This document shows positions 17,028 through 26,023 of a stretch of DNA of 64,000 nucleotides, piece by piece. The stretch spans positions 806,001-870,000 of the forward strand of contig NZ_JAKZFC010000001.1 of assembly GCF_022549215.1 (NCBI RefSeq). The letters are read 5' to 3'. Source of the DNA: Solibacillus palustris (GTDB lineage: Bacteria; Bacillota; Bacilli; Bacillales_A; Planococcaceae). Numbering within the stretch: position 1 is the stretch's first letter; each line of letters begins with the position of its first letter. The position numbers were made by a program, and so were the translations under genes. Under the pieces are notes generated by a model. That model was given only the letters and a program-made list of their open reading frames with translations. It was not told the DNA's origin and searched no databases.

Positions 17028-18581
17028 ATGGAGATCATTATCCCTGCTTTGCTAGGATTCGCTGTCGGTGTCGCTGTTATCTATTTCTACATGAAAAACG
17101 TGAATGAATCAAAGGTGACTGGTGCAAAGCATGTTGCCGAGCAAATCGTTGATGAAGCGAAGCGTGAAGCAGATGCATTGAAAAAAGAAGCACTACTTGA
17201 AGCAAAAGATGAAACTCACAAATTTCGAACTGAAGCCGAAAACGACATTCGTGAACGTCGCAACGAACTTCAGAAACAAGAGAACCGTTTATTGCAAAGA
17301 GAAGAAAATCTTGACCGCAAAGATGAGGCTCTGAACAAAAGAGAGACAGGTCTAGAGCGTAAGGAAGATGCTCTAGCCAACAGACAACAGCAGATTGAAC
17401 AGATGGAAAGCAAAGTGGAAGAATTAGTTGCAAGTCAAAAAACAGAGCTTGAGCGTATTGCAGCACTTACTCGTGATGAAGCGAAGGAAATTATCCTGAA
17501 GGAAGTTGAAGACGAACTGACAACGGATATCGCGGTTATGACGAAGGAATCTGAAACACGCGCGAAAGAAGAGTCAGACAAAAAAGCACGCGAAATTTTA
17601 TCGCTTGCACTACAACGCTTTGCAGCTGACCATGTTGCCGAAACAACAGTGTCCGTTGTAAACTTACCAAACGATGAGATGAAAGGTCGCATCATTGGTC
17701 GAGAAGGTCGTAACATTCGAACACTGGAGACACTTACAGGAATCGATTTAATCATCGATGATACACCTGAAGCAGTAATTCTATCTGGTTTCGATCCAAT
17801 TCGTCGTGAAACAGCACGCCTTGCACTTGAAAAATTAGTACAAGATGGCCGTATCCACCCGGCACGTATTGAAGAAATGGTTGAAAAATCACGTCGTGAA
17901 GTGGATGAACAAATCCGCGAAACAGGTGAACAAACAACATTCGAAATAGGTATTCATAATCTACATCCGGATTTAATGAAAATTCTTGGTCGCATGAAAT
18001 ATCGTACAAGCTATGGCCAAAACGTGTTAAAGCACTCAATCGAGGTAGCGCATTTAGCAGGTTTACTTGCAGCTGAGCTAGGCGAAGATGTGACGTTAGC
18101 ACGTCGAGCAGGTTTATTACATGATATTGGTAAAGCGATTGACCATGAAGTCGAAGGAAGCCACGTTGAAATTGGTGTCGAATTAGCAACCAAGTATAAG
18201 GAACACCCAGTTGTTATTAACTCAATTGCTTCTCACCATGGTGATACGGAAGCAACTTCAGTTATTGCGGTACTTGTAGCAGCAGCAGATGCGTTATCAG
18301 CAGCTCGCCCAGGTGCACGTAGTGAGACTTTAGAAAACTATATTCGCCGCCTTGAAAAGCTTGAAGAAATTTCAGAAAGCTATGATGGTGTCGAAAAATC
18401 ATTTGCGATTCAAGCTGGTCGTGAAGTACGTATTATCGTACAGCCAGAAAAAATTGATGATCTTGCATCACATCGCCTAGCTCGCGATATTCGTAAGCGT
18501 ATCGAAGAAGAGTTAGACTACCCTGGACATATAAAAGTGACGGTTATCCGTGAAACACGCGCCGTTGAGTACGCAAAATAA
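17028..18581 (+). CDS. rny: Ribonuclease Y
   Basis: 517-aa membrane-anchored endoribonuclease that starts decay of many mRNAs. N-terminal transmembrane helix (residues ~3-22), long charged coiled coil (~25-200), KH RNA-binding domain (~208-270, with [11 protein letters not shown]), HD domain (~330-425, [11 protein letters not shown] and [12 protein letters not shown]) carrying the metal-binding His-Asp. Length matches B. subtilis RNase Y (about 520). AGGAGGGGG precedes ATG. In B. subtilis ymdB follows immediately; here about 3.3 kb with a galE remnant, a TupA-like gene and galE separates them. Confidence 0.98.
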   Translation: MEIIIPALLGFAVGVAVIYFYMKNVNESKVTGAKHVAEQIVDEAKREADALKKEALLEAKDETHKFRTEAENDIRERRNELQKQENRLLQREENLDRKDEALNKRETGLERKEDALANRQQQIEQMESKVEELVASQKTELERIAALTRDEAKEIILKEVEDELTTDIAVMTKESETRAKEESDKKAREILSLALQRFAADHVAETTVSVVNLPNDEMKGRIIGREGRNIRTLETLTGIDLIIDDTPEAVILSGFDPIRRETARLALEKLVQDGRIHPARIEEMVEKSRREVDEQIRETGEQTTFEIGIHNLHPDLMKILGRMKYRTSYGQNVLKHSIEVAHLAGLLAAELGEDVTLARRAGLLHDIGKAIDHEVEGSHVEIGVELATKYKEHPVVINSIASHHGDTEATSVIAVLVAAADALSAARPGARSETLENYIRRLEKLEEISESYDGVEKSFAIQAGREVRIIVQPEKIDDLASHRLARDIRKRIEEELDYPGHIKVTVIRETRAVEYAK

Positions 18582-18592
18582 TAACGAAAATT

Positions 18593-18645
18593 AAGCCTTA
18601 AACTAAGTGGGATTTTATACTCCCGCTTTTGTTTAAGGCTTTTGT
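18593..18645 (+). terminator. Terminator of rny
   Basis: AAGCCTTAAAC (18593-18603) pairs perfectly with 18631-18641; an inner stem AAGTGGGA/TCCCGCTT sits between (one G.T pair). The tail is T-rich. Confidence 0.9.
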
Positions 18646-18834
18646 GTTTAATTTTGTTGTAATTAAAAAACTTTGTTATTCTAATAATATTCAAAAACAT
18701 CTTCTTGTCAAGATTATTTTATTAACGTAACAAAAAAGATTAATGCTGTGTAATAAATGGTGCTTAGGAGAATTAAATCTAGCAGAAACGATGGCAATCA
18801 TATTAATAGCTAAATTTACCTTATCTTTTCCTTT

Positions 18835-19182
18835 AAGTGTTGATACTGTAGATGAGTCTTGCGTACGTAATTATATTCATGTGATGGATTTAGCGGAAGG
18901 GCATGTTGCGGTAATCGAGCAGATGAACGCCGGAACGCACATTTATTATTTAGGTACAGGTAAAGGGACAAGTGTTTTGGAGTTAGCTCGTGCTTTTGAA
19001 GAAGCCAATAACATAAACGTTCCTTATAAAATTGTTGATCGACGCACAGGCAAAATGCGACTTGCTATGCAGATGCTACTAAGGCTAAAAATGAATTAGG
19101 CTAGGTAACTAAACGTGATATTGAACAAATGTGTAAAGATGCTTGGCATTTTGAAAGTAAACAAATGATTGAGAATAGCTAA
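18835..19182 (+). pseudogene. galE remnant (C-terminal third, frameshift and nonsense)
   Basis: The 18835-19060 frame reads NYIHVMDLAEGHVA...LGTGKGTSVLELA...IVDRRTG, closely matching the C-terminal third of the intact galE at 24786. After DRRTG one base is missing near 19050-19056. The shifted frame then continues correctly as ATCYADATKAKNELG, hits TAG at 19101 where the homologue has Trp, and resumes as VTKRDIEQMCKDAW to a stop at 19180. The N-terminal NAD-binding two thirds are absent. A 118-residue open frame starting at 18743 covers part of it but its first 30 residues are unrelated. This is a decayed UDP-glucose 4-epimerase left at the edge of the polysaccharide locus. Confidence 0.9.
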
Positions 19183-19227
19183 TCAAAAAATAATAGAATC
19201 GCAATGTAATCTTACAATTTTAATTGC

Positions 19228-19287
19228 AAGCGTCAAATAGCGCTCACCTGTTATTCGGGGGGCGCTATTTGACGCTTATATTTAATT
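19228..19287 (+). terminator. Large 16-bp hairpin after galE remnant
   Basis: AAGCGTCAAATAGCGC (19228-19243) is exactly complementary to 19262-19277, loop of 18 nt, followed by ATATTTAATTT. A terminator is likely although the T-tract is interrupted. The stem is long enough to act in both directions. Confidence 0.7.
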
Positions 19288-19490
19288 TAGGGAATCTTGT
19301 AATAGTAGGCATATATTAAATGATTCGAGACTATACTATAAAAAAGATAGTAATTGACATTATATTAATTTACTAAAAAATAAAACAAAGTATAAAAATA
19401 CTCCATCATCACTATCCCTACTCTATTATTCACAGTTAATTTCAACTAATCTACTTCATTTAGTACCAATTATTAATGTGAAAATAATAG
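19288..19490. other. AT-rich gap before the TupA-like gene
   Basis: About 200 bp, very AT-rich. A TTGACA hexamer occurs at 19354-19359 but without a well-spaced -10; nothing else recognisable until the AGGAGG ribosome site near 19490. Confidence 0.4.
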
Positions 19491-19509
19491 GAGGAGGCGT
19501 AGTATATTC

Positions 19510-20418
19510 ATGAAATTACCAATACAGGCCAAGCGTTATGCATTTTCGCAAATCGTGAAATTATCACCGATTGTCGGGAGCAAGCTGTTGTTTTGGAAAA
19601 CTTTTAAATATCGTTTGAATTTGGAAAATCCGCAAACTTTTACCGAGAAATTGATGTGGTTGAAATTATTTGATGATGTAGAGTTTAAAAGAAGATTTAC
19701 AGACAAGGTGAAGGCACGGGAATATATGATTACGCTGGGCTATAGCCATTTGTTGGTACCGACTATAGGGATATTTGATGAAGTAGACGATATTATTTTT
19801 GAGCAACTGCCAAGAAAGTTTGTATTGAAATGCTCGCATGGCGCTGGATTTACGATTGTTTGTGAAAATAAAAGAGAAATGGATTACAGTCAAACAAAGC
19901 TACAATTAGCGGAAATGATGGCGATGGATTATTCATTGAAACATGCGGAGCCTCATTACGCAATGATTCAGCCTAGAATTATTATCGAGCATTTTATAGA
20001 ACCTTCGACTAACAATGTTTCGAATGAATATAAAATTCATTGCTTCCACGGGGAGCCGAAGCTTATTGAAGTCAATGCGGATTGTTCTATGCCAAAGCAG
20101 CAGAAATTAATGTTGACGTATGATTGGCAGAACACGGATTATATGAAGGAAAAGTTCTCGCATGATGAAACAATAGCAAAACCAGAGCAGCTCGAGGAAT
20201 TGTTGGCAATTGCTAAAAAGCTGAGCAAGCCATTTATGTACGTACGGGTCGATTTGGAAATTGTAGATGAGAAAATTTATTTTAACAACTTTACATTTTC
20301 ACCTGATGCATGCTTGAATGTTGACATTCACGAAGAGGCCAATCAAAAGCTTGGGCAATGGCTAGAGCTGAACATCGGTAAAACAAAGCAGCCGGTTTCA
20401 TACGCTCGTTCCAAATAA
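19510..20418 (+). CDS. TupA-like ATP-grasp protein
   Basis: 302-aa protein of the TupA-like ATP-grasp family (PF14305 by recognition), found in teichuronopeptide and capsule clusters. Hallmarks: NPQTFTEKLMWLKLFD near the N terminus, then LPRKFVLKCSHGAG (ATP-grasp lysine and Gly-rich loop), EYKIHCFHGEPK, and the metal-binding end VDLEIVDEKIYFNNFTFSP. TupA in alkaliphilic Bacillus was linked to the teichuronopeptide of the cell wall, implying peptide-like ligation of amino acids to a uronic polymer. The real acceptor here is unknown. AGGAGG precedes ATG. It stands alone between two noncoding stretches at the edge of the polysaccharide locus. Confidence 0.85.
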   Translation: MKLPIQAKRYAFSQIVKLSPIVGSKLLFWKTFKYRLNLENPQTFTEKLMWLKLFDDVEFKRRFTDKVKAREYMITLGYSHLLVPTIGIFDEVDDIIFEQLPRKFVLKCSHGAGFTIVCENKREMDYSQTKLQLAEMMAMDYSLKHAEPHYAMIQPRIIIEHFIEPSTNNVSNEYKIHCFHGEPKLIEVNADCSMPKQQKLMLTYDWQNTDYMKEKFSHDETIAKPEQLEELLAIAKKLSKPFMYVRVDLEIVDEKIYFNNFTFSPDACLNVDIHEEANQKLGQWLELNIGKTKQPVSYARSK

Positions 20419-20449
20419 TAGTCACCTTAATTCGCAAGGAGGATGTTGT

Positions 20450-20506
20450 ATGATACTTACTTTGTCTATTATTGTTGCTACTCTTACCGTATCAACTTTT
20501 TTCTGA
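20450..20506 (+). CDS. Putative 18-aa hydrophobic small protein
   Basis: ATG at 20450 stands 7 bp after a near-ideal AAGGAGG (20437-20443). The frame encodes MILTLSIIVATLTVSTFF and stops with TGA at 20504-20506. Fourteen or more residues are hydrophobic or Thr/Ser, enough for one membrane pass. It lies between the TupA-like gene and galE, where nothing else explains such a ribosome site. It could also be a leader peptide. No homologue is recognised. Confidence 0.45.
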   Translation: MILTLSIIVATLTVSTFF

Positions 20507-20594
20507 TTAGTGCATCATGTAAAAACTTGATCATGGATTTATCAACATTTTTACTGTACAACTAAATTTAGAATAGTATATGGGGGCGTGTACG

Positions 20595-21566
20595 TTGATT
20601 TTAGTCGTTGGTGGAGCAGGCTATATTGGGAGTCATGTTGTTAAAGAACTTGTTCAAACAGAGCAAGTTATCGTTTATGATAATTTATCTACAGGGCACC
20701 GTGAGGCAGTGGATGAACGTGCCATTTTTGTACAAGGGGATATAAAGGATGAAGTAAAGTTAACACAATTGTTTACACTTTTTTCGATTACTGCAGTAGT
20801 ACATTTTGCTGCGGCTAATTCGGTGGAGGAATCCGTCCGAAATCCCTGGCATTATTATGAAAATAATGTAGGGGCAACACTAAATTTACTAAAAGTGATG
20901 CGTGCACATAAAGTAAATAAGTTTATTTTCTCTTCTACAGCTGCAACATATCAACCGATCGAGCAAGGGCTCCTCAATGAAAACAGCGCAACTTGTCCAG
21001 CAAATCCATATGGGCGCTCAAAGCGAATGGTGGAACAAATTTTAGAAGATTATACAGCCGCTTATGATTTTCAATGTACAGTTTTACGGTATTTTAATGT
21101 AGCAGGAGCAGATGCATTTACGCAAATCGGCGAAAGTCATTTACCTGAAACGCATTTAATTCCTCTTGTATTGAAGAATTTAAATGGCGAAACAGAGTCC
21201 ATAAAGATTTACGGGGATGACTATGACACAGTGGATGGAACATGTATTCGAGATTTTGTACACGTTGAAGATTTGGCGACAGCACATATCTTAGCGTTGG
21301 AAGCTCTAACTATTGAGCAAACACCTTTTACAATTTATAACGTAGGCAATGAGCATGGCTATTCTGTGAAAGAAATTATTAAGACATGCGAACAGGTGAC
21401 AAATAAAAAAGCGACGATTGAAAATGCTAAGAGACGTAGTGGCGATCCAGCTCGGCTAGTAGCATCATCTAAGAAAATAAGACAAGCACTTGGTTGGGAA
21501 GCGGAAAAGGACCTACAAACAATGGTTGAGCACGCTTGGAACTGGCATCAACTTCAGAAGTATTAA
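20595..21566 (+). CDS. galE: UDP-glucose 4-epimerase (galE-type SDR), copy 1
   Basis: 323-aa extended SDR interconverting UDP-glucose and UDP-galactose (or the GlcNAc/GalNAc pair). NAD motif GGAGYIG at residues 6-12, catalytic Y139-x3-K143 in NPYGRSK, upstream SSTAATY, and the DGTCIRDFVHVEDLA signature. I set the start at TTG 20595 because GGGGG lies 8 bp before it and the protein then begins MILVVGGAG as usual; an in-frame ATG at 20580 overlaps that ribosome site. It is clearly different from copy 2 at 24786, so not a recent duplicate. Likely supplies galactose-type precursors for the surface polysaccharide. Confidence 0.9.
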   Translation: MILVVGGAGYIGSHVVKELVQTEQVIVYDNLSTGHREAVDERAIFVQGDIKDEVKLTQLFTLFSITAVVHFAAANSVEESVRNPWHYYENNVGATLNLLKVMRAHKVNKFIFSSTAATYQPIEQGLLNENSATCPANPYGRSKRMVEQILEDYTAAYDFQCTVLRYFNVAGADAFTQIGESHLPETHLIPLVLKNLNGETESIKIYGDDYDTVDGTCIRDFVHVEDLATAHILALEALTIEQTPFTIYNVGNEHGYSVKEIIKTCEQVTNKKATIENAKRRSGDPARLVASSKKIRQALGWEAEKDLQTMVEHAWNWHQLQKY

Positions 21567-21588
21567 CCGATAAAGGGGCATCTGGTAA

Positions 21589-21722
21589 TTCGCAAGTATA
21601 TTTTGAAAATCGCAAATATCCTTTATGATATCGCAAATATCCTCTATGGATTTGCAAATAAACTCCGAAAATCGCACATATCTCCCATGAAATCGCACAT
21701 ATACGCCATAAACCCCACATAT
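21589..21722 (+). repeat. Tandem repeat, ~20.5-bp period (family member C)
   Basis: CGCA/TGCA cores at 21591, 21611, 21632, 21653, 21673 and 21694 (spacings 20, 21, 21, 20, 21). Typical unit TCGCAAATATCCTCTATGA, alternating with TTGCAAATAAACTCCGAAAA, identical in style to member B. It sits between galE copy 1 and the ymdB promoter and generates only spurious short open frames. Confidence 0.85.
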
Positions 21723-21806
21723 CCACGCAAAGTGGCCAAACTGCTGCATGAGTCAAATGCAGCGGTTTATATTTTGCCAAAAGTACATAGTATCCTTATT
21801 CAATAA

Positions 21807-21836
21807 TTGCTTGCTTATCAGAAACAGTGGTAAAAT
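21807..21836 (+). promoter_or_regulatory. Promoter candidate of ymdB
   Basis: TTGCTT (21807-21812), 18-bp spacer, TAAAAT (21831-21836), about 65 bp before the ymdB start. Moderate match. Confidence 0.5.
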
Positions 21837-21903
21837 GGAATAATGTTTAGCTTATGGAATTATGCTAGGGCATAATGGATTAGTAGAAAGTGTGGTTTTA
21901 AAA

Positions 21904-22701
21904 ATGAAAGTATTATTTATTGGTGATATCGTAGGTTCGATTGGTCGTGATGCGGTTGCGACGTATTTACCTCGTTTAAAAAAGAAATACAATTTAGATG
22001 TTGTGATTGCCAATGGTGAAAATGCAGCAGCAGGGCGCGGTATTACACGTAGCATTTACAATGATTTATTACAAATGGGTGTAGATGTTATCACGATGGG
22101 GAACCATACGTGGGATAACAAAGACATTTTTGATTTTATCGACGATGCGGATTATTTAGTGCGTCCAGCAAACTTTTCAAAAGATGCGCCTGGTCGTGGC
22201 GTGACACAAGTGACGAAAAATGGTGTGACAATTTCAGTCATTAATCTACATGGACGTGTATTTTTGCCGCCTCATGAAGATCCATTTGCGATGGGCTTAG
22301 AGCTTGTCGAAGAGGCACGTAAAACGTCACCTGTTGTATTCGTCGATTTCCACGCTGAAGCGACAAGTGAAAAAATCGCATTAAGCTGGCATTTAGAGGG
22401 TAAAGCGTCTGTTGTTGTGGGTACTCATACGCATGTACAAACAGCGGATAACCGCATTTACCCAGGCGGAACAGCATATATTACCGATGTTGGAATGACA
22501 GGCCCTTATGATGAAGTATTAGGAATGGGGAAAGACAATGTCATTTATAAATTTTTAACGAATATGCCAGCGCGCTATGAAGTGCCAAAAAAGGGCCGCG
22601 AAGTGTTAAGTGCATTCTTCGTTGAAATTGATGACAAAACAGGTAAAGCAGTACGTCAAGAGCGTGTATTAATAAACGAAGACAATCCGTTTCAGGCATA
22701 A
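21904..22701 (+). CDS. ymdB: Metallophosphoesterase YmdB (2',3'-cyclic-nucleotide phosphodiesterase)
   Basis: 265-aa YmdB-family phosphodiesterase. In B. subtilis it is a global regulator of late adaptive behaviours (biofilm versus motility) and sporulation heterogeneity. Dinuclear metal ligands are visible: D8 (GDIVG), E39 and N40 (NGENAA), N67 and H68 (MGNHTWD), H150 (VDFHAE), H175 and H177 (GTHTHVQT). ATG at 21904 is chosen because the family starts MK(V/I)LFIGD; a 14-residue upstream extension in the same frame has no ribosome site. The adjacent repeat array and galE detach it from rny. Confidence 0.95.
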   Translation: MKVLFIGDIVGSIGRDAVATYLPRLKKKYNLDVVIANGENAAAGRGITRSIYNDLLQMGVDVITMGNHTWDNKDIFDFIDDADYLVRPANFSKDAPGRGVTQVTKNGVTISVINLHGRVFLPPHEDPFAMGLELVEEARKTSPVVFVDFHAEATSEKIALSWHLEGKASVVVGTHTHVQTADNRIYPGGTAYITDVGMTGPYDEVLGMGKDNVIYKFLTNMPARYEVPKKGREVLSAFFVEIDDKTGKAVRQERVLINEDNPFQA

Positions 22702-22726
22702 ATAAATTAATAAAATGAATCCAATA

Positions 22727-22761
22727 AACACCTATCAAATCAATGTATAGGTGTTTTTTTT
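22727..22761 (+). terminator. Terminator of ymdB
   Basis: AACACCTAT (22727-22735) pairs exactly with 22747-22755, 11-nt loop, then eight Ts. Confidence 0.95.
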
Positions 22762-22808
22762 GTTGCTAAGTATATGTAGAATATTCAATAGAGAAGATTA
22801 ATATAAAA

Positions 22809-22846
22809 TTGAGAACAAAAAGATAAAAAATAATATGCATATTATT
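22809..22846 (+). promoter_or_regulatory. Promoter with overlapping 18-bp palindrome before ywqE
   Basis: TTGAGA (22809-22814), 16-bp spacer, TAATAT (22831-22836). The perfect palindrome AATAATATGCATATTATT (22829-22846) covers the -10, a good position for a dimeric repressor. This is the first promoter of the ywqE side of the polysaccharide locus. Confidence 0.5.
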
Positions 22847-22884
22847 GGGTTTAAAAAGAATAAGTAATAGTAGAGGTGGGGATT

Positions 22885-23649
22885 ATGGTTGATATGCATT
22901 GTCATATAATATGGAATGAAGATGATGGTCCAAGGTCTATGGTAGAATCTATGAAGTTAATCGAACAGGCGGTGAAAGAAGGAATAACAGCACTCATTGC
23001 CACCTCACATAGCAATCATCCACAATATGATGTGGGTTATAACGTAGTATCGAATCAAATTGACATTTTACAAAACGAATTAATAAACAACAAAATACCT
23101 CTCACACTATATACCGGTCATGAAGTACGGTTAACCGAAAAAATTATTCCACTCTATCAAGCAAATCAAATTCATACATTAGCAAACTCACAATTTTTAC
23201 TATTAGAATTACCTTCCTATACAGTACCTAGTTATATTGATCACATCATTCATGCGTTATTAATGGAAGGTATCACGCCCATTATTGCACATCCTGAGCG
23301 CAATAAAGCAATTGCCGAAAATCCAAATCGGTTAGTGCAGCTTATTCGACAAGGAGCGTTTTCACAAATAACGGCCGGCAGTTTAACCGGTCATTTTGGT
23401 CGTACCGTACAAAAACTGTCGCTTGATTTAGTGAGGGCTAATCTCGTGCATGTGTATGGATCGGATGCCCATAATTTAACGACACGCCCATTTCTTTTTG
23501 ATCAAGGTCTTTGCTATTTAGAAAAGAAAAAAGAATTAGATGCTGTGGACATTTTACTTGAAAATAATGCGAGGATTTTAAAAAATATGCCCTTCAGCGT
23601 AAATGAACCCGAAGAAATTGCTACGCCGAAGTGGTGGAAAATATATTAA
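22885..23649 (+). CDS. ywqE: Manganese-dependent protein-tyrosine phosphatase (YwqE/CpsB/CapC)
   Basis: 254-aa PHP-fold phosphatase that dephosphorylates the BY-kinase of capsule assembly. Metal ligands include the N-terminal DMHCHIIW (H5, H7), ATSHSNH, HPERN and the C-terminal GSDAHN. ATG at 22885 is preferred over GTG 22876, which lies within the AGAGGTGGGG ribosome site. The matching kinase and its activator (50765-52214) are encoded 27 kb away at the other end of the locus, so the two halves of the phosphorylation switch bracket the polysaccharide genes. Confidence 0.92.
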   Translation: MVDMHCHIIWNEDDGPRSMVESMKLIEQAVKEGITALIATSHSNHPQYDVGYNVVSNQIDILQNELINNKIPLTLYTGHEVRLTEKIIPLYQANQIHTLANSQFLLLELPSYTVPSYIDHIIHALLMEGITPIIAHPERNKAIAENPNRLVQLIRQGAFSQITAGSLTGHFGRTVQKLSLDLVRANLVHVYGSDAHNLTTRPFLFDQGLCYLEKKKELDAVDILLENNARILKNMPFSVNEPEEIATPKWWKIY

Positions 23650-23716
23650 CATGCGGTTACAAGTACTATTAGTAAATCAACAGCGAATTTTAGCAATAAT
23701 AAAAAGGAGGCCATAG

Positions 23717-24622
23717 ATGAAGAAATGGAAGTGGGCGGTTGGCATTGCCTTCGTAATATGCGTTGCAAGCCTAGTCGTTGTGATAAATGTTTATGGTGAT
23801 ATTAAAAGTACAGCAAATGAAATGTATGCCCCTATTAATGATGAAGTATCCGTAATTCGCCCACAACCAGTTAATATTACAACAAAAAAAGAGCCGTTTT
23901 CTGTCCTAGTTTTAGGTGTAGATGAACGAGATGATGACATGGGCCGCTCTGATACGATGATTGTATTAACCGTTAATCCGACACTTCAAACAACGAAAAT
24001 GCTTAGTATACCTCGTGATACGTATACGGAGATCATTGGAAAAAACCATAAAGACAAAATTAATCATGCTTATGCATTTGGTGGGGTCGAAATGTCCATG
24101 AAAACTGTGGAGAATTTATTAGCCATTCCGATTGATTATGTTGCAAGGGTTAATATGGAAAGCTTTGTTGATATTGTAGACATTGTGGGAGGAATTACAG
24201 TTGATAACTCATTAGATTTTCAATTTGGCGGGGAGCATTTTCCAACGGGTGAATTGAAATTAGATGGCGAAAATGCTCTCAAATATGTGCGGATGCGCTA
24301 TGAAGATCCTGCAGGTGATTTTGGTCGACAAAATCGACAAAAACAAGTCATTCAAGGTGTCTTAAAAGAGGGGATGTCGCTCAGTACTTTATGGAACTAT
24401 AAAGCCATTTTTAAAACATTAGAAAAAAATGTTGAATTAAACATAGCCTTTGATGAACTTCTAAACATACGAAAAAACTATGGTGATAGTTTCAAAACAA
24501 TTGAGCAGCTTTATTTTAAAAATGGTGCTGGTACGATGATGAATGAAATTTACTATTATGTTCCGAATACAGCTGAATTGCACGATATTCAAAATATGCT
24601 TAAAGATCATATGGAAATGTAA
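23717..24622 (+). CDS. LytR-CpsA-Psr (LCP) family wall-polymer ligase
   Basis: 301-aa membrane-anchored protein: N-terminal transmembrane helix (residues ~4-25) and an extracellular LCP domain from about residue 60. The domain has FSVLVLGVDERDDDMGRSDTM, LSIPRDTYTEI and the conserved GGITVDN. LCP enzymes transfer undecaprenyl-linked polymers (teichoic acids, capsule) to peptidoglycan. Position between the tyrosine phosphatase and the capsule biosynthesis genes argues that it attaches this polymer to the wall. AAAAGGAGG precedes ATG. A terminator follows. Confidence 0.93.
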   Translation: MKKWKWAVGIAFVICVASLVVVINVYGDIKSTANEMYAPINDEVSVIRPQPVNITTKKEPFSVLVLGVDERDDDMGRSDTMIVLTVNPTLQTTKMLSIPRDTYTEIIGKNHKDKINHAYAFGGVEMSMKTVENLLAIPIDYVARVNMESFVDIVDIVGGITVDNSLDFQFGGEHFPTGELKLDGENALKYVRMRYEDPAGDFGRQNRQKQVIQGVLKEGMSLSTLWNYKAIFKTLEKNVELNIAFDELLNIRKNYGDSFKTIEQLYFKNGAGTMMNEIYYYVPNTAELHDIQNMLKDHMEM

Positions 24623-24669
24623 AAAGAGAGGATAGAACTTTGTCGAATACAGGGTACTGTCCTCTTTTT
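24621..24669 (+). terminator. Terminator after LCP gene
   Basis: GAGGATAG (24628-24635) pairs with CTGTCCTC (24657-24664) with one wobble, flanked by A5 and T5. Confidence 0.75.
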
Positions 24670-24785
24670 GAGGGGAAAATGAATAGTCCCGTTTTTAAAT
24701 GAATATGATAAAGCTTATAAACTCTTTTTTAAGAGATATAACTAAGTCTTTTTTACCTGATAAAAACATTAGAAATAGAGGAGGT

Positions 24786-25796
24786 ATGACAACGAATATT
24801 TTAGTAACTGGCGGTGCGGGATACATTGGTACACATACTTGTATAGCGCTAATTGAATCAGGACATACAGTGGTTGTCGCTGACAATCTCAGTAATAGTA
24901 AAAGGGAATCTATAGAAAAAATCAAACGGATTACAAACAAAGAATTTCCTTTTTACGAAATTGATATATCCAATAAACAAGCAGTTGAGACTATTTTCAA
25001 AAATCATCGGATTGATGGCGTCATCCATTTCGCTGGGTTGAAAGCTGTCGGTGAATCCGTTGAGAAACCATCTATGTATTATGAAAATAATCTTGTTAGT
25101 ACACTTGTATTAGCTAATAGTTGTTTAAAGTTTGGAATAAATCGATTTGTATTTAGTTCATCGGCTACAGTGTACGGTGAAAATGAAGTGCCATTTGTTG
25201 AGACGATGGATTTATTACCATCTACCAATCCATATGGTGAAACAAAGGCAATGTGTGAGAGGATTTTGACAGATATCGCTAAAGCAAATCCGTCATTTTC
25301 AGTATCGTTACTACGTTATTTTAATCCAATTGGAGCACATGAAAGTGGGTTGATTGGTGAAGTACCGAATGGAATACCAAATAATTTAATGCCCTATATA
25401 ACACAAGTTGCTAAAGGAATGCGAGAATATTTAAGCATCTTTGGCAATGACTATCCAACGATTGATGGCACAGGTGTTCGTGATTATATTCATGTGATGG
25501 ATTTAGCAGAAGGGCATGTTGCTGCTATCAATTTTGTTACAGAAGGGGTCCATATATATAATCTTGGTACAGGTCAAGGAACAAGCGTATTGCAATTAGT
25601 AAAGGCTTTTGAAGAAGCGAATGGCGTTACGATACGCTATGAAATTGTGGATCGTAGGCCAGGAGACATTGCTTCTTGCTATGCGAATGTATATAAAGCA
25701 AGACGAGAGTTGTGTTGGATAGCGAAGCGCGATGTTGTGACGATGTGCAAAGACGCATGGCGATTTGAAAAAAATTATCAACATCAAGTAGTTTAA
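24786..25796 (+). CDS. galE: UDP-glucose 4-epimerase, copy 2
   Basis: 336-aa canonical GalE. NAD motif GGAGYIG (residues 9-15), SSSATVYG, catalytic Y150-x3-K154 (NPYGETK), and GTGVRDYIHVMDLA. The C terminus AKRDVVTMCKDAWRFE is complete. ATG 24786 is chosen because the conserved MTTNILVTGGAG starts there, although AGGAGG is only one base away; an in-frame ATG at 24699 would add a 29-residue lysine-rich extension not seen in the family. The decayed fragment at 18835 is a close relative of this copy, not of copy 1. Provides UDP-Gal (or UDP-GalNAc) to the capsule. Confidence 0.93.
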   Translation: MTTNILVTGGAGYIGTHTCIALIESGHTVVVADNLSNSKRESIEKIKRITNKEFPFYEIDISNKQAVETIFKNHRIDGVIHFAGLKAVGESVEKPSMYYENNLVSTLVLANSCLKFGINRFVFSSSATVYGENEVPFVETMDLLPSTNPYGETKAMCERILTDIAKANPSFSVSLLRYFNPIGAHESGLIGEVPNGIPNNLMPYITQVAKGMREYLSIFGNDYPTIDGTGVRDYIHVMDLAEGHVAAINFVTEGVHIYNLGTGQGTSVLQLVKAFEEANGVTIRYEIVDRRPGDIASCYANVYKARRELCWIAKRDVVTMCKDAWRFEKNYQHQVV

Positions 25797-26023
25797 AAAT
25801 GAAGGTAAAACAAAACTTCAATTAATTACTGATGTAGGACAAACATAATTCCAAACTTTGTATTGGGGAATGATCATTTTTATTACACTTTTTACTTAGG
25901 ACATTTCCTTTTAACCATTTGTAAAAATTTTTCAATACGAGGAATAGTACTCTGTAACATAGTCATATAATATAAATCACGAATTATAATACTATGAATT
26001 ATCATTTTAGAGGAGGATAGTTT

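Noticed and set aside
21469-21806. Several short open frames on both strands downstream of galE copy 1
   Set aside because: Repeat-encoded peptides (ICAISWEICAIF-like) from the 20.5-bp array.
24699-24785. N-terminal 29-residue extension of galE copy 2 and a 7-codon frame at 24679
   Set aside because: The extension is not seen in GalE proteins, and the mini-frame overlaps by chance after the terminator.
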